A stretch of DNA of 39,969 nt from Bacteroidales bacterium. Its GTDB lineage: Bacteria > Bacteroidota > Bacteroidia > Bacteroidales > UBA1556. Location of the stretch: NCBI GenBank assembly GCA_016937295.1, contig JAFGWF010000178.1, positions 1 to 39,969 of the forward strand, in the 5' to 3' direction. This document shows, in pieces, positions 23,481 through 31,298 of this stretch (position 1 is the first letter of the stretch; every line of letters begins with the position of its first letter). A program made the position numbers and the translations under genes. The notes under the pieces are model-generated. The model did not search any database. It was not told the origin of the DNA and saw nothing but the letters and a program-made list of their open reading frames with translations.

Positions 23481-24923
23481 TCACTTTATCCATAGGATGG
23501 AATTATAACTGTCGAACTCGTTTTTTTCATAGTTTTGATTTGCAGGGTCGTGAATCCATTGCCCGTCTATAATGAATCGGTAGCTTGTTTTTCCCGGAGG
23601 AAGAAATAAATCGAGTTTCCAGCCGGTTTTGGTTTTTTCCATCTGATATCCGTGTTGAATCCAATTGTTAAAACTACCGGTAACAATTACGGATTTAGCA
23701 TTGGTATAAGATTCTAAAACAAAGGTGTAATTCGGTTTAAATGTGAAAAAAGAATTAATAAAATCACCGCTTCCATTTTGCAAAGGATTGTTGGGATCGG
23801 GCATCCATTTTCCATCCACAACGTATTTATATTCATAGTTTCCAGGGGCAAAATAATATGGGGTAACCCAACCTGAATCGGTTTTCAACATCGACAATTC
23901 ATCTCCTTTCCAATTGTTGAACGATCCGGCAAGAAAAACATTCTTAGCGGCGCTGTATCCTTTAAGAACAAAATAATAAGGTTCTCCAATGGCAAAAACC
24001 GAGTTGCCGGTGCCGAACTCATTTTGCTCAACATGGGAATTGTCGGGGTCTAAAATCCATTCACCGTCAACGATATACTTGTAATAATGTTTCCCGACAC
24101 CAATGTAAGCCGGAAGTGCCCAGCCGGTTTCAGTTTTAAGCATTTCTGCATCCGTTTCGTTCCAATTATTGAAACTTCCAACTAAAACCACTCGCTCCGC
24201 ATCGTTGAAACCGGGGAGATTGAACACATAATTAACCACATAGTAAACCGAATTTTCTCCTCCGTGTCCATCCGGCTCGGTGTTGAGATTTTCAGGATCG
24301 GAAATCCATTGCCCATCTACGATAAACTTGTAATAGTATTTACCTTCGGACAATTCTACCTCAGTTTCCCAGTAGCCGTCCGATTTCTTCATCTGTGTGG
24401 AAGAAGTGCTCCAGTCGTTGAAAGAGCCTGAAAGTAGCACAAATTCTGCATCTTGATGGCCATAAAGTCGAAATTGTATCCGATTATTTTTGTAGAATAC
24501 GGTTTTTGTTCTAAACTTATTTACTCCAAAGTTGACCGGTCCATTAACATATCCCGGACGGTTTGAGCCGGATTTTTCAATGGAATTGGTGAGGATTTTA
24601 AGAAAAATTGACGAGAAAAAAGAGTTCTTTTGTACCGACTTGTAAAGTAGCAAATAATTATGGTCGAGGGTTTTAGCCTCCCATTTTTCCCCATCAATCT
24701 CAAAACTTCTTTGGCCGGAAAAAAGTGCAGCAATCATTGCACTATCCAATTCAAATTGTGCAATCAATTCTTGCTTCTGATTTTCAGTCCATCGAAGGTC
24801 GATAGTGAAACTGAGTTGGCCATTTTCCACTTTGCACACGCCATCGGGAAGTGGCTGTGAATCAACACTAAAGCTGTTGAATAAAATGAAAAAAACTAAG
24901 GATACTTGAAAAATTGCTTTCAT
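23481..24923 (-). CDS. Exported protein with four tandem CBM48/isoamylase-N-like domains
   Basis: A 480-residue secreted protein with no catalytic domain visible. A signal peptide (about 1-22, ...FNSFSVDSQ) leads into a roughly 120-residue region (LPDGVCKVENGQLSFTIDLR...) and then four CBM48/E-set domains of about 82 residues (147-229, 232-312, 316-395, 399-479). Each has GSFN(N/D)W near its start, a GxW turn, then (Y/S)(K/R)(F/Y)(I/V)(V/I)DG(Q/E/K)W and DPxN. The same signature binds glycogen in AMPK-beta and isoamylase-type enzymes, so binding of alpha-glucan or another carbohydrate is likely. The DNA repeat spans about 24485-23487. The ATG overlaps the stop of the upstream retropepsin-like gene (ATGA) with a strong Shine-Dalgarno site, so the two proteins are made together. 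Confidence 0.85.
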   Translation of the reverse strand: MKAIFQVSLVFFILFNSFSVDSQPLPDGVCKVENGQLSFTIDLRWTENQKQELIAQFELDSAMIAALFSGQRSFEIDGEKWEAKTLDHNYLLLYKSVQKNSFFSSIFLKILTNSIEKSGSNRPGYVNGPVNFGVNKFRTKTVFYKNNRIQFRLYGHQDAEFVLLSGSFNDWSTSSTQMKKSDGYWETEVELSEGKYYYKFIVDGQWISDPENLNTEPDGHGGENSVYYVVNYVFNLPGFNDAERVVLVGSFNNWNETDAEMLKTETGWALPAYIGVGKHYYKYIVDGEWILDPDNSHVEQNEFGTGNSVFAIGEPYYFVLKGYSAAKNVFLAGSFNNWKGDELSMLKTDSGWVTPYYFAPGNYEYKYVVDGKWMPDPNNPLQNGSGDFINSFFTFKPNYTFVLESYTNAKSVIVTGSFNNWIQHGYQMEKTKTGWKLDLFLPPGKTSYRFIIDGQWIHDPANQNYEKNEFDSYNSILWIK

Positions 24924-25939
24924 ATTTTTTCCTCCTTATATTTTGAAATACATAATGTTTTCCTGTTGATGTTTATTTTGATAATGCCTTGGTTCAGAAA
25001 ATCGAAACCAAGCATTCCTCCGATATTAATGCCATATCCGCTACTCATTGTGGATAAATTGGTAATGATAACATTCATGCTGTCCATGCTTTGCTCGCCA
25101 ATTTTCAATTCGTTGAGCGAAGCGAAAAATACCTCCACCTTTTTGTTCCCTGAGCCGGTTAGCGTTTTTCTTCCCTTAATTTGCAAAAGTTGCATCAATT
25201 CATCCGGTGCTTGGTTGTCAATCAGGCAGTTTTCGGCTCCCGTGTCGATGCAAAAACAAACTTTTTTGCCCCCGATTGGAATATGGGTGATAATCACATT
25301 ATTTATGAGATCAATTTTTTGCTCTATTTCGTAATGATTGGTATCCCGAAATTCCACTAAAAGATTTCCCTTTCGATCTACCGGACAAAGAGTTAAGGAT
25401 GAGTTGCGAATATCTAAAATCATTTCAAAATCTTTAAAAAAAGAACTTCCAAGAAGCCCTAAAATCTTAATTCCTTTAGAGTTTTCGATATGCCCCAGAT
25501 TTATCACGTCAGCATTTAACTTTTTAAAAACTAATGTGTTGAATTTTATACTGTCCACCACCTTTTTTTTTCTTTCAATATTTGATTGATTAACGCCCAC
25601 TCCCGCCGCATCAAAAACCGGTTTGCCATCTCGAAAATAGGTTGAGTTGAGCACTAAACCTCCGGCGCCGGTATCTAAGATGAAATTACCTGAAATTGAG
25701 TCAATTGTGGCTTCAATCAATAGCAGATTTCCAGCTCTTTTCAAGGGAATCACTACCATTGAGTTGGGAATAATTTTTTTTCGGGAAGATGGTTGAAGAT
25801 GAAAGTCTTCAGTGTTTTCATCATTCTGAAAATAAGTGTTTTGTGATGTTTTTTCTACGAAAGAATCCATTGGTTCCGGTTTGGAATAAGCCAAAAGGAA
25901 AGCAAAAATTAAAAGTAGTAAAGAAAAATTCTTATTCAC
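24920..25939 (-). CDS. Exported clan-AA aspartic protease-like protein with two DTG motifs
   Basis: A 339-residue protein (using GTG at 25939) with a signal anchor (residues about 2-20, KNFSLLLLIFAFLLAYS). Two retropepsin-like units follow, each with an aspartic-protease DTG: D89 in NFILDTGAGGLVLN and D232 in VCFCIDTGAENCLID. Each unit is followed by the hydrophobic-Gly flap pattern (GLLGSSFFKDFEMILD; GGMLGFDFLNQGIIKI). A two-DTG chain could form an intramolecular active site like pepsin, although classical retropepsins dimerise. GTG is preferred because a -7 element ends at 25970, so transcription would begin downstream of the TTG at 25972. The CBM48 gene overlaps its stop. The pair looks like a secreted protease plus a glycan-binding partner, which is inference. 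Confidence 0.8.
   Translation of the reverse strand: MNKNFSLLLLIFAFLLAYSKPEPMDSFVEKTSQNTYFQNDENTEDFHLQPSSRKKIIPNSMVVIPLKRAGNLLLIEATIDSISGNFILDTGAGGLVLNSTYFRDGKPVFDAAGVGVNQSNIERKKKVVDSIKFNTLVFKKLNADVINLGHIENSKGIKILGLLGSSFFKDFEMILDIRNSSLTLCPVDRKGNLLVEFRDTNHYEIEQKIDLINNVIITHIPIGGKKVCFCIDTGAENCLIDNQAPDELMQLLQIKGRKTLTGSGNKKVEVFFASLNELKIGEQSMDSMNVIITNLSTMSSGYGINIGGMLGFDFLNQGIIKININRKTLCISKYKEEKI
24931..24937 (-). promoter_or_regulatory. Strong Shine-Dalgarno site for the CBM48 gene
   Basis: The minus strand reads AAGGAGG, 7 bases before the ATG at 24923, an unusually good match for a lineage where Shine-Dalgarno sites are usually weak. It lies inside the last codons of the retropepsin-like gene, whose stop overlaps the ATG. 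Confidence 0.55.
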
Positions 25940-25969
25940 TGATTTTCGATTTCGGGAAATTGCATGGGG

Positions 25970-25977
25970 CAAAATTA
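25970..25977 (-). promoter_or_regulatory. Candidate -7 element for the retropepsin/CBM48 operon
   Basis: The minus strand reads TAATTTTG followed by C, an exact TAnnTTTG match. Transcription would start near 25963, downstream of the TTG at 25972, which excludes TTG as the start. A 9-codon out-of-frame ORF (ATG at 25966) would be the first translated element. Confidence 0.4.
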
Positions 25978-26280
25978 CGAACTATTTTTTGAAAAATCAT
26001 CTTGTTGTTATTTGTTGAACAAATGTTCTGTTTTTGTCAAATTATGGTTATATTTTTAGAAAAATAATCACTTAAACGTTGGTGTTTTTTTATGGAACGA
26101 ATAGTTCTACTTTTTTATAGAGTTTAAAATCAGTGGGTTATCGAATTGTTGGTTTTTGTAAATTATTCATCTTAGTAGTTTTGGTGATATGATAAAATAT
26201 TCTAAATTCGCTTTCCGTTTATTTCGGAATATGTCGTCTTCAGTTTTTAACTTGCTTTTTATTCATCAAATCATCAATTT
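25978..26280. other. Divergent regulatory region between retropepsin operon and kinase gene
   Basis: About 300 bases with no gene. It holds a palindrome ATTTGTT-G-AACAAAT (26010-26024), a possible dimeric regulator site, and a candidate plus-strand promoter at 26155-26183. The rest is AT-rich. Confidence 0.45.
26155..26183 (+). promoter_or_regulatory. Candidate promoter for the histidine kinase gene
   Basis: TTTG (26155-26158), 17 bases, then TAGTTTTG (26176-26183), a match to TAnnTTTG with a slightly short spacer. It lies about 97 bases upstream of the ATG at 26281. Confidence 0.4.
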
Positions 26281-28203
26281 ATGCGACTTCTAATTTTGTT
26301 CAGTTTCGTTTTTCTTTTAAACCAATCTTTTGTTTTTGCGCAAAACATTATGCTGGATAGTTTGATTACTGCTGCCGACAAGATTGAAAATGTTGACGAT
26401 AAGATATTGTATTTCAAGAAGATGTCGGAAGACACTTCCTATTCCGACATTGCCTTGGAATTGTTACAGGAGGCGAAAACCTATTCAACGGCCTATCGTT
26501 TACCAATTGACTTGAAATTGTATGAGGAATTAGGTCGGCGCTACACCGATAATTTTATGTTTGAACAGGCCATAAATATCTACGATACGCTTGCGAATTT
26601 TCATTTTCGACAGAAGGACACTTCAGGTTGGGTAAAAAGCTTAGATGCTTTGTCTCGCAATTACTTACGAGCTGGTATTCAGGATAGTGCACTGGAAAGT
26701 TTGCTGAAAGCTGAAACGATAATTGACAAAACAAATAATAAAATGTTGCAGTTTCGGATTCATTATGGAATTGCTCACTTCTATTTAGTTACATCTAATC
26801 CGCGTAATTTGCCGCATGAATACCTTGATGTGTGTCGAAATATTGCAGATGAATTGGATTCGGATAGCCTACGCTTTGACTATTTTCTTGAAAAGGCCAG
26901 ACTATATGTTTTTACTGCGATTTATGACTCCGCCGAGTATTTCTTTGAAAAAGTTGGCGATTTGGTCAATTCTTCGGGAGATTTCGGAAAATTGGATCAG
27001 TATTATAATAGCTTAGCGATTTATTATCAGTCGCTTGAAAAACACGATTTAGCTCTTGATGCCTATCTTAAGAGTTATCGAATCAATTTGGATAAGGATA
27101 ATTTCGTAGGACTTTATGTGAATTGTTATAATATTTTTACTTTTTACAATGCGCGAGGCGACTTGGAAAATGCGGAAAAATATCTGATTAAAAGTCTTAA
27201 ATATGCCGAAATTACTAAGATTCAACAGTATAAAATTGCAACATATCAGCAGTTGCATCTTTTTTATTCATCGAATAAAAACTTTGAAAAGGCGTATGAA
27301 TATTTACTGTTGATGAATCAGTCGGTGGAAAGCATGCACTTTCGTGAATTGACAGCCCGAATAGCAGATTTGACCATTCGCTACGACGTGCTGAAGTCGC
27401 AAGATGAGATTACGTTTTTAACGCAAGAAAATCAGATTCAATCGTTGAAAATCAGAAATGATAAGCTAATTATCTATGGATTAGTGATTTTAATGATTGG
27501 AATTGCGCTCTATTTTATTTTGATTTGGCGTCAGAATAAAATCAAAACCAAACAAAAAACCGATCAGTTGACTTTGAAAAACCTGATGCAACAGATGAAT
27601 CCACATTTTATTTTCAACACGCTCAACTCCATTCAGTATTACATGTACAATCATAGTGAGTTAGATACGAACGACTATATTTCAAAGTTTGCATCACTGA
27701 TTCGCAGGATTTTAGACAATTCAAATCAAAATGGCGTGAAACTTTCCGATGAGTTGGAAACGGTCGGACTCTACATTCAATTGGAAAAAATTCGTTTCGA
27801 TGATGGCTTCGACTATCAAATCTCTATCGACCCTGAAGTTAACCCCGATGAGTTTAAAATTCCTTCCATGTTTATTCAGCCATTTGTCGAAAATGCAATC
27901 ATTCATGGTTTAAGACACCGAAAAGAAAGGGGGCAACTTAGTTTAGAGATTAAATTGCAAAAGAATGATATTGTGGAAATTACTGTAGAGGATAATGGCG
28001 TAGGACGCAATAAATCGGACCACATCAATTCGCAAACCGGTCATAAACACAATTCAAAAGCCCTTGGAATTGCCAAAGATCGCCTGAAATTGCTAAGCTC
28101 AATTTATAATAAAAAGCTTAATATTCAATATATTGACAAAACCGAATCGGATATTTGTTGTGGAACAAAAGTTATAATCGAGTTGCCGTTAATCAAAAAT
28201 TAA
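26281..28203 (+). CDS. LytS-type sensor histidine kinase with N-terminal TPR sensor
   Basis: A 640-residue membrane histidine kinase. A signal sequence (about 1-20, ...QSFVFAQ) is followed by about 370 residues of TPR-like helical pairs (for example YYNSLAIYYQSLEKHDLALD; YNARGDLENAEKYLIK) that are presumably periplasmic. Then come one membrane helix (about 396-416), a short linker, and a His_kinase (PF06580)/HATPase_c module. The phospho-acceptor is H442 in QQMNPHFIFNTLNS, the N box is QPFVENAIIHGL (N538), and the G box is EDNGVG (571-575). It is the LytS-like class that works with LytTR regulators, and that partner begins 12 bases after this stop. The signal sensed is unknown; the TPR region may bind a protein or peptide. 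Confidence 0.93.
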   Translation: MRLLILFSFVFLLNQSFVFAQNIMLDSLITAADKIENVDDKILYFKKMSEDTSYSDIALELLQEAKTYSTAYRLPIDLKLYEELGRRYTDNFMFEQAINIYDTLANFHFRQKDTSGWVKSLDALSRNYLRAGIQDSALESLLKAETIIDKTNNKMLQFRIHYGIAHFYLVTSNPRNLPHEYLDVCRNIADELDSDSLRFDYFLEKARLYVFTAIYDSAEYFFEKVGDLVNSSGDFGKLDQYYNSLAIYYQSLEKHDLALDAYLKSYRINLDKDNFVGLYVNCYNIFTFYNARGDLENAEKYLIKSLKYAEITKIQQYKIATYQQLHLFYSSNKNFEKAYEYLLLMNQSVESMHFRELTARIADLTIRYDVLKSQDEITFLTQENQIQSLKIRNDKLIIYGLVILMIGIALYFILIWRQNKIKTKQKTDQLTLKNLMQQMNPHFIFNTLNSIQYYMYNHSELDTNDYISKFASLIRRILDNSNQNGVKLSDELETVGLYIQLEKIRFDDGFDYQISIDPEVNPDEFKIPSMFIQPFVENAIIHGLRHRKERGQLSLEIKLQKNDIVEITVEDNGVGRNKSDHINSQTGHKHNSKALGIAKDRLKLLSSIYNKKLNIQYIDKTESDICCGTKVIIELPLIKN

Positions 28204-28214
28204 TTAATTCAGAT

Positions 28215-28976
28215 ATGATTAAATCCATCATTGTTGACGACGAGCCAAATGCGGTAAATTTTCTGGCGAATGCTCTCACAAAGTATTGTCAGGATGTGGA
28301 AATTGTGGGCAAGGCGCATTCCGTGGAAGATGCTCTTCCGCTTCTTTTTAATGCTAATTTCGACTTGCTTTTTTTAGATATTGAGCTCTTGGACGGCACC
28401 GGTTTCGACTTGTTAGAGCGTGTTGGAAAGATAAATTTCTCGGTTATTTTTATAACGGCCTATAATCAGTATGCTATCAGGGCGTTTCGATTCAATGCTT
28501 TAGATTATTTGCTAAAACCGGTGAATATCAAGGAGTTGTTGAATGCTGTGGATAAAGTTAGAATTCGTTTAAACGCTTCACAACAACATTTTATCGACTT
28601 CAAAAAACTTTTCGATAACCTCAAAGCGCCACAACCTACCAAATTGGCAATAAACTCTCAATCCGAAACAGTGTTCATTTCTTTGGACGAAATAGTGCGT
28701 TTAGAAGCCTATGGAAATTATACTCGAGTGATATTAGTGGATGGAAATCAGATAATTGCATCAAAAACTCTCAAGGACTATGAAACGCTGCTTGAGAATC
28801 TAAGCTTCTTTCGAGTTCATCATTCTCATATAATTAATTTGCAATTCATCAAAAAATTTATAAGGCGTGACGGGGCTTCGGTGCTGATGCAGGATGGGTT
28901 GAACATTCCCGTTGCCACCCGCCGCAAGGAAGCTTTTGAACAATATTTAAAAGATTTTTTCAACCAGATGGATTGA
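28215..28976 (+). CDS. LytTR-family response regulator
   Basis: A 253-residue two-component regulator. The receiver domain (about 1-120) has the acidic pair in VDDEP (D8, D9), phospho-acceptor D55 in LLFLDIELLDGTGFD, T81 in FITAYNQ, and K101 in YLLKPVN. The C-terminal LytTR DNA-binding domain (about 145-250) shows the typical FISLDEIVRLEAYGNYT and SFFRVHHSHIINLQFIKKF. LytTR proteins bind imperfect direct repeats upstream of targets. The ATG at 28215 is chosen over upstream in-frame codons because it begins directly with the receiver strand MIKSIIVDDEP. It is the likely partner of the kinase just upstream. Confidence 0.95.
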   Translation: MIKSIIVDDEPNAVNFLANALTKYCQDVEIVGKAHSVEDALPLLFNANFDLLFLDIELLDGTGFDLLERVGKINFSVIFITAYNQYAIRAFRFNALDYLLKPVNIKELLNAVDKVRIRLNASQQHFIDFKKLFDNLKAPQPTKLAINSQSETVFISLDEIVRLEAYGNYTRVILVDGNQIIASKTLKDYETLLENLSFFRVHHSHIINLQFIKKFIRRDGASVLMQDGLNIPVATRRKEAFEQYLKDFFNQMD

Positions 28977-29021
28977 TAGAGGAAATAAAATTTTCTATGA
29001 CGTTATGTTGATTCGCAAATC

Positions 29022-30632
29022 CTAATTCATCAATTTGCTTAGCATATTGATTCCTACTTCGGATTCGTAAACCACTGCTAAACAGCTATCTCCTTTAGTT
29101 TTTTTGAAAGTTTCCGGAAATAATATGGCTAATTTTCCCGTATTTGTTATAAACCATCCCACATTCTGCTGATTTCCACTGTACAAATAGTATTGCTGAT
29201 AGGGATTGGGTTGAGCATAAATCCAGCTCACATTTGCATCCGGTTGGCAAACATATATCTCATTCGTTATTAGTTTTTTATGATTCTGATCATAGGTTCT
29301 CAATGCGCCTCGCCGTGCCATCTGTGGCTGTGGTACCGGAAAATCGCAATTGAAAGTGCCTAAACGTGTTACTTGAATATTTCTTACCATGCTGAATTTG
29401 GTAGTTTTCTCTTGCAAATTTTTCTGCATTTTTTTTCGATTTTCACGTTCTTGTTTTCTAATTTCCTGAACCTTCTTTTCCTCATTAAAAGCCATTATTG
29501 CTTTTTTATATTTCAAAGGGTTTATTATCGGCTTTACTTTAAACGCTGAGGTAGTACTGCCTTTCTGTAAAATTAAGGTCAAATTTGTATCTTCCTGTGC
29601 TAATTCAACCCGATCCCACCTGACATGGTAATAATTCGGCTTAAATTTCTCCTTTGAATCTATTTCCAACATTAAGCTGTCAAGGGCATAGTATTCTGTA
29701 TTTTTATACATTTCGGGAATTGCTGAGAAAACATAGCTCTCTGGTTCTTTGACCTCCATCTTTCTTTGACCTACGAAACTTCTTATAAGTTGATTTTGAG
29801 TATAATCCGTTTGAGGATGCAAGGTTATATCGGTAGTGTCTATTTGAATTTCATCTTGTGAAAAACTATAGGAGTAGTCTTCCATTGCTTGATTTTGCGT
29901 TAGCGGCAGCAAGTTTTCTTCCTCTTCACGGTATAAATATACCCATTGGTTTGAAATAGTATCATATTCGTAGAAATTATAAACTTCTTCTTTTTCTGAA
30001 ACGAGACTGATGTCGATGGCTTTGCCTTCTTTCATATATAGTTGATTTCCATTAGATTGAGCGTCAATCTGAAACATTCCGGCTGACATAAAACTATAGT
30101 TTATTCCTGCCGAATCGTAATCCATAGGAATTCCTGCCAGATAAATGTCGAAGGGATTATAAAAATCGCGGTAGTAGATTTCAATGTCCTTATTCACTTC
30201 ATTCCCATCTTTGTCAATGAAAGTATTGGCTGGAATATGAATGATGCTTCCGTTTTTTGTTTTGATGTCGTGAGCCTTCTTGTTATTTATTTTAAAAATC
30301 TCATAGTCGATTCTTTCCCCAAAGGGTGGCTCAATTTTCCGACTTTTGTTGTCCTGAGCGTAAAATTTGGTGCTGTCTTCAACTGTTGTAATCTGTTCTA
30401 TATCCGCTTTTTGAGTTTCGGGCTGATGCGTTGTTAGCAAGTATGTGGCAATCGTTGCCACCGCTACCACAGCTAAACCGGTGATTCCATAGCTTAGAAA
30501 GGATTTTCCTCCGGCAGTGAAATGGCTATTGTTTACCATGTTTGTTAAGCTCGAAAATGGTTTTTTAAAGCGTAATATTTCATTATCAGTAATTGGTTTT
30601 CTGTCGGTTATAAGTGTTCTTTTCGGTTTCAT
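29022..30632 (-). CDS. Single-pass membrane protein downstream of the sigma factor (anti-sigma-like, unrecognised)
   Basis: A 536-residue protein with a basic, probably cytoplasmic N-terminus (about 1-46), one membrane helix (about 47-67, YGITGLAVVAVATIATYLL) and a large, probably periplasmic part. The periplasmic part contains a beta-rich segment around IIHIPANTFIDKDGNEVNKD and a Lys/Glu-rich coiled-coil stretch (about 390-420, EEKKVQEIRKQERENRKK). This N-in, single-helix plan and its place directly after an ECF sigma gene resemble anti-sigma factors, but no known anti-sigma domain was recognised. The ATG at 30632 is used rather than TTG at 30641. The IPANTF-type segment recurs in Bacteroidota surface proteins. 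Function is unknown; the anti-sigma idea is inference. Confidence 0.65.
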   Translation of the reverse strand: MKPKRTLITDRKPITDNEILRFKKPFSSLTNMVNNSHFTAGGKSFLSYGITGLAVVAVATIATYLLTTHQPETQKADIEQITTVEDSTKFYAQDNKSRKIEPPFGERIDYEIFKINNKKAHDIKTKNGSIIHIPANTFIDKDGNEVNKDIEIYYRDFYNPFDIYLAGIPMDYDSAGINYSFMSAGMFQIDAQSNGNQLYMKEGKAIDISLVSEKEEVYNFYEYDTISNQWVYLYREEEENLLPLTQNQAMEDYSYSFSQDEIQIDTTDITLHPQTDYTQNQLIRSFVGQRKMEVKEPESYVFSAIPEMYKNTEYYALDSLMLEIDSKEKFKPNYYHVRWDRVELAQEDTNLTLILQKGSTTSAFKVKPIINPLKYKKAIMAFNEEKKVQEIRKQERENRKKMQKNLQEKTTKFSMVRNIQVTRLGTFNCDFPVPQPQMARRGALRTYDQNHKKLITNEIYVCQPDANVSWIYAQPNPYQQYYLYSGNQQNVGWFITNTGKLAILFPETFKKTKGDSCLAVVYESEVGINMLSKLMN

Positions 30633-30643
30633 TTTCTTCAATA

Positions 30644-31261
30644 TTAAAAGGCAATTAATAAAATAGTTAATGCTAAAAGTATTTCGAGTCCGCGTGATTT
30701 GCTGATTGTAATCATTTGAGTGCCAATTTTTTTGCGAATTCTGAAAAGGGCAGTTCTAAGACTTTCTTCAGTTTTTCCGGTGATGGATGCTATGTCGGTA
30801 AAAGAAAGACGGTCGAAATATTTCCATTGAATAAGTTCATATTCCTGATCGGGAAGCTGTTCCATGCACTCGATAAGCAAAGCCATCATATCATCGCTAA
30901 AGTTCTCTTCCTGACTCCATTGCTTGATTTTTTCCATTTCTACATAGTACTTCGTTTGAACTTTTTGTTTCCTGAAATGTAATAAAACTTCATTATTGGC
31001 AATAGTGAAAATCCATGATTTTAATGCTCCGCTATGCCTCGAAGTGAACTTGTCGGCATTTTTTAAGGCTTTCAGAAATGTGGTGCTAACAAGGTCTGCG
31101 GCAGTCTCTTTGTCGTCAACTCGACTATAGACAAACCTGAAAATCTCGATGTAATGTCGGTCGTAGATCTCGCCGATTTCCGCTTCGATGCTTTTCTTCC
31201 GATTTAGGATTATTCCCGAATCTTCAACTTCGTTTTGGGTGAACAGTGCATTCATTTTCAT
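30644..31261 (-). CDS. ECF-type RNA polymerase sigma factor with hydrophobic C-terminal tail
   Basis: A 205-residue sigma-70 family factor of extracytoplasmic-function type. Region 2 (about 28-100) includes EIYDRHYIEIFRFVYSR and AADLVSTTFLKALKNA. Region 4 (about 115-185) contains LPDQEYELIQWKYFDRLSF and the helix-turn-helix FTDIASITGKTEESLRTALF. Unusually, the protein then ends ITISKSRGLEILLALTILLIAF, a hydrophobic tail of about 13 residues that could touch or insert in the membrane. It precedes the single-pass membrane protein gene by 11 bases and follows the LRR protein by about 37 bases. ECF factors answer envelope stress or surface signals; the target promoters are not known. Confidence 0.9.
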   Translation of the reverse strand: MKMNALFTQNEVEDSGIILNRKKSIEAEIGEIYDRHYIEIFRFVYSRVDDKETAADLVSTTFLKALKNADKFTSRHSGALKSWIFTIANNEVLLHFRKQKVQTKYYVEMEKIKQWSQEENFSDDMMALLIECMEQLPDQEYELIQWKYFDRLSFTDIASITGKTEESLRTALFRIRKKIGTQMITISKSRGLEILLALTILLIAF

Positions 31262-31298
31262 TGTATTATATATCTATAATTCCCATTTAAGGATTTTG

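Noticed and set aside
23487-24485. CBM48 repeat region considered as a recent DNA tandem repeat
   Set aside because: The four units are similar at protein level but diverged at DNA level, so they are domains and not a fresh duplication.
28980-29005. ATAG/CTAT hairpin between the convergent response regulator and membrane-protein genes
   Set aside because: The pairing is interrupted and no T-run follows on either strand.
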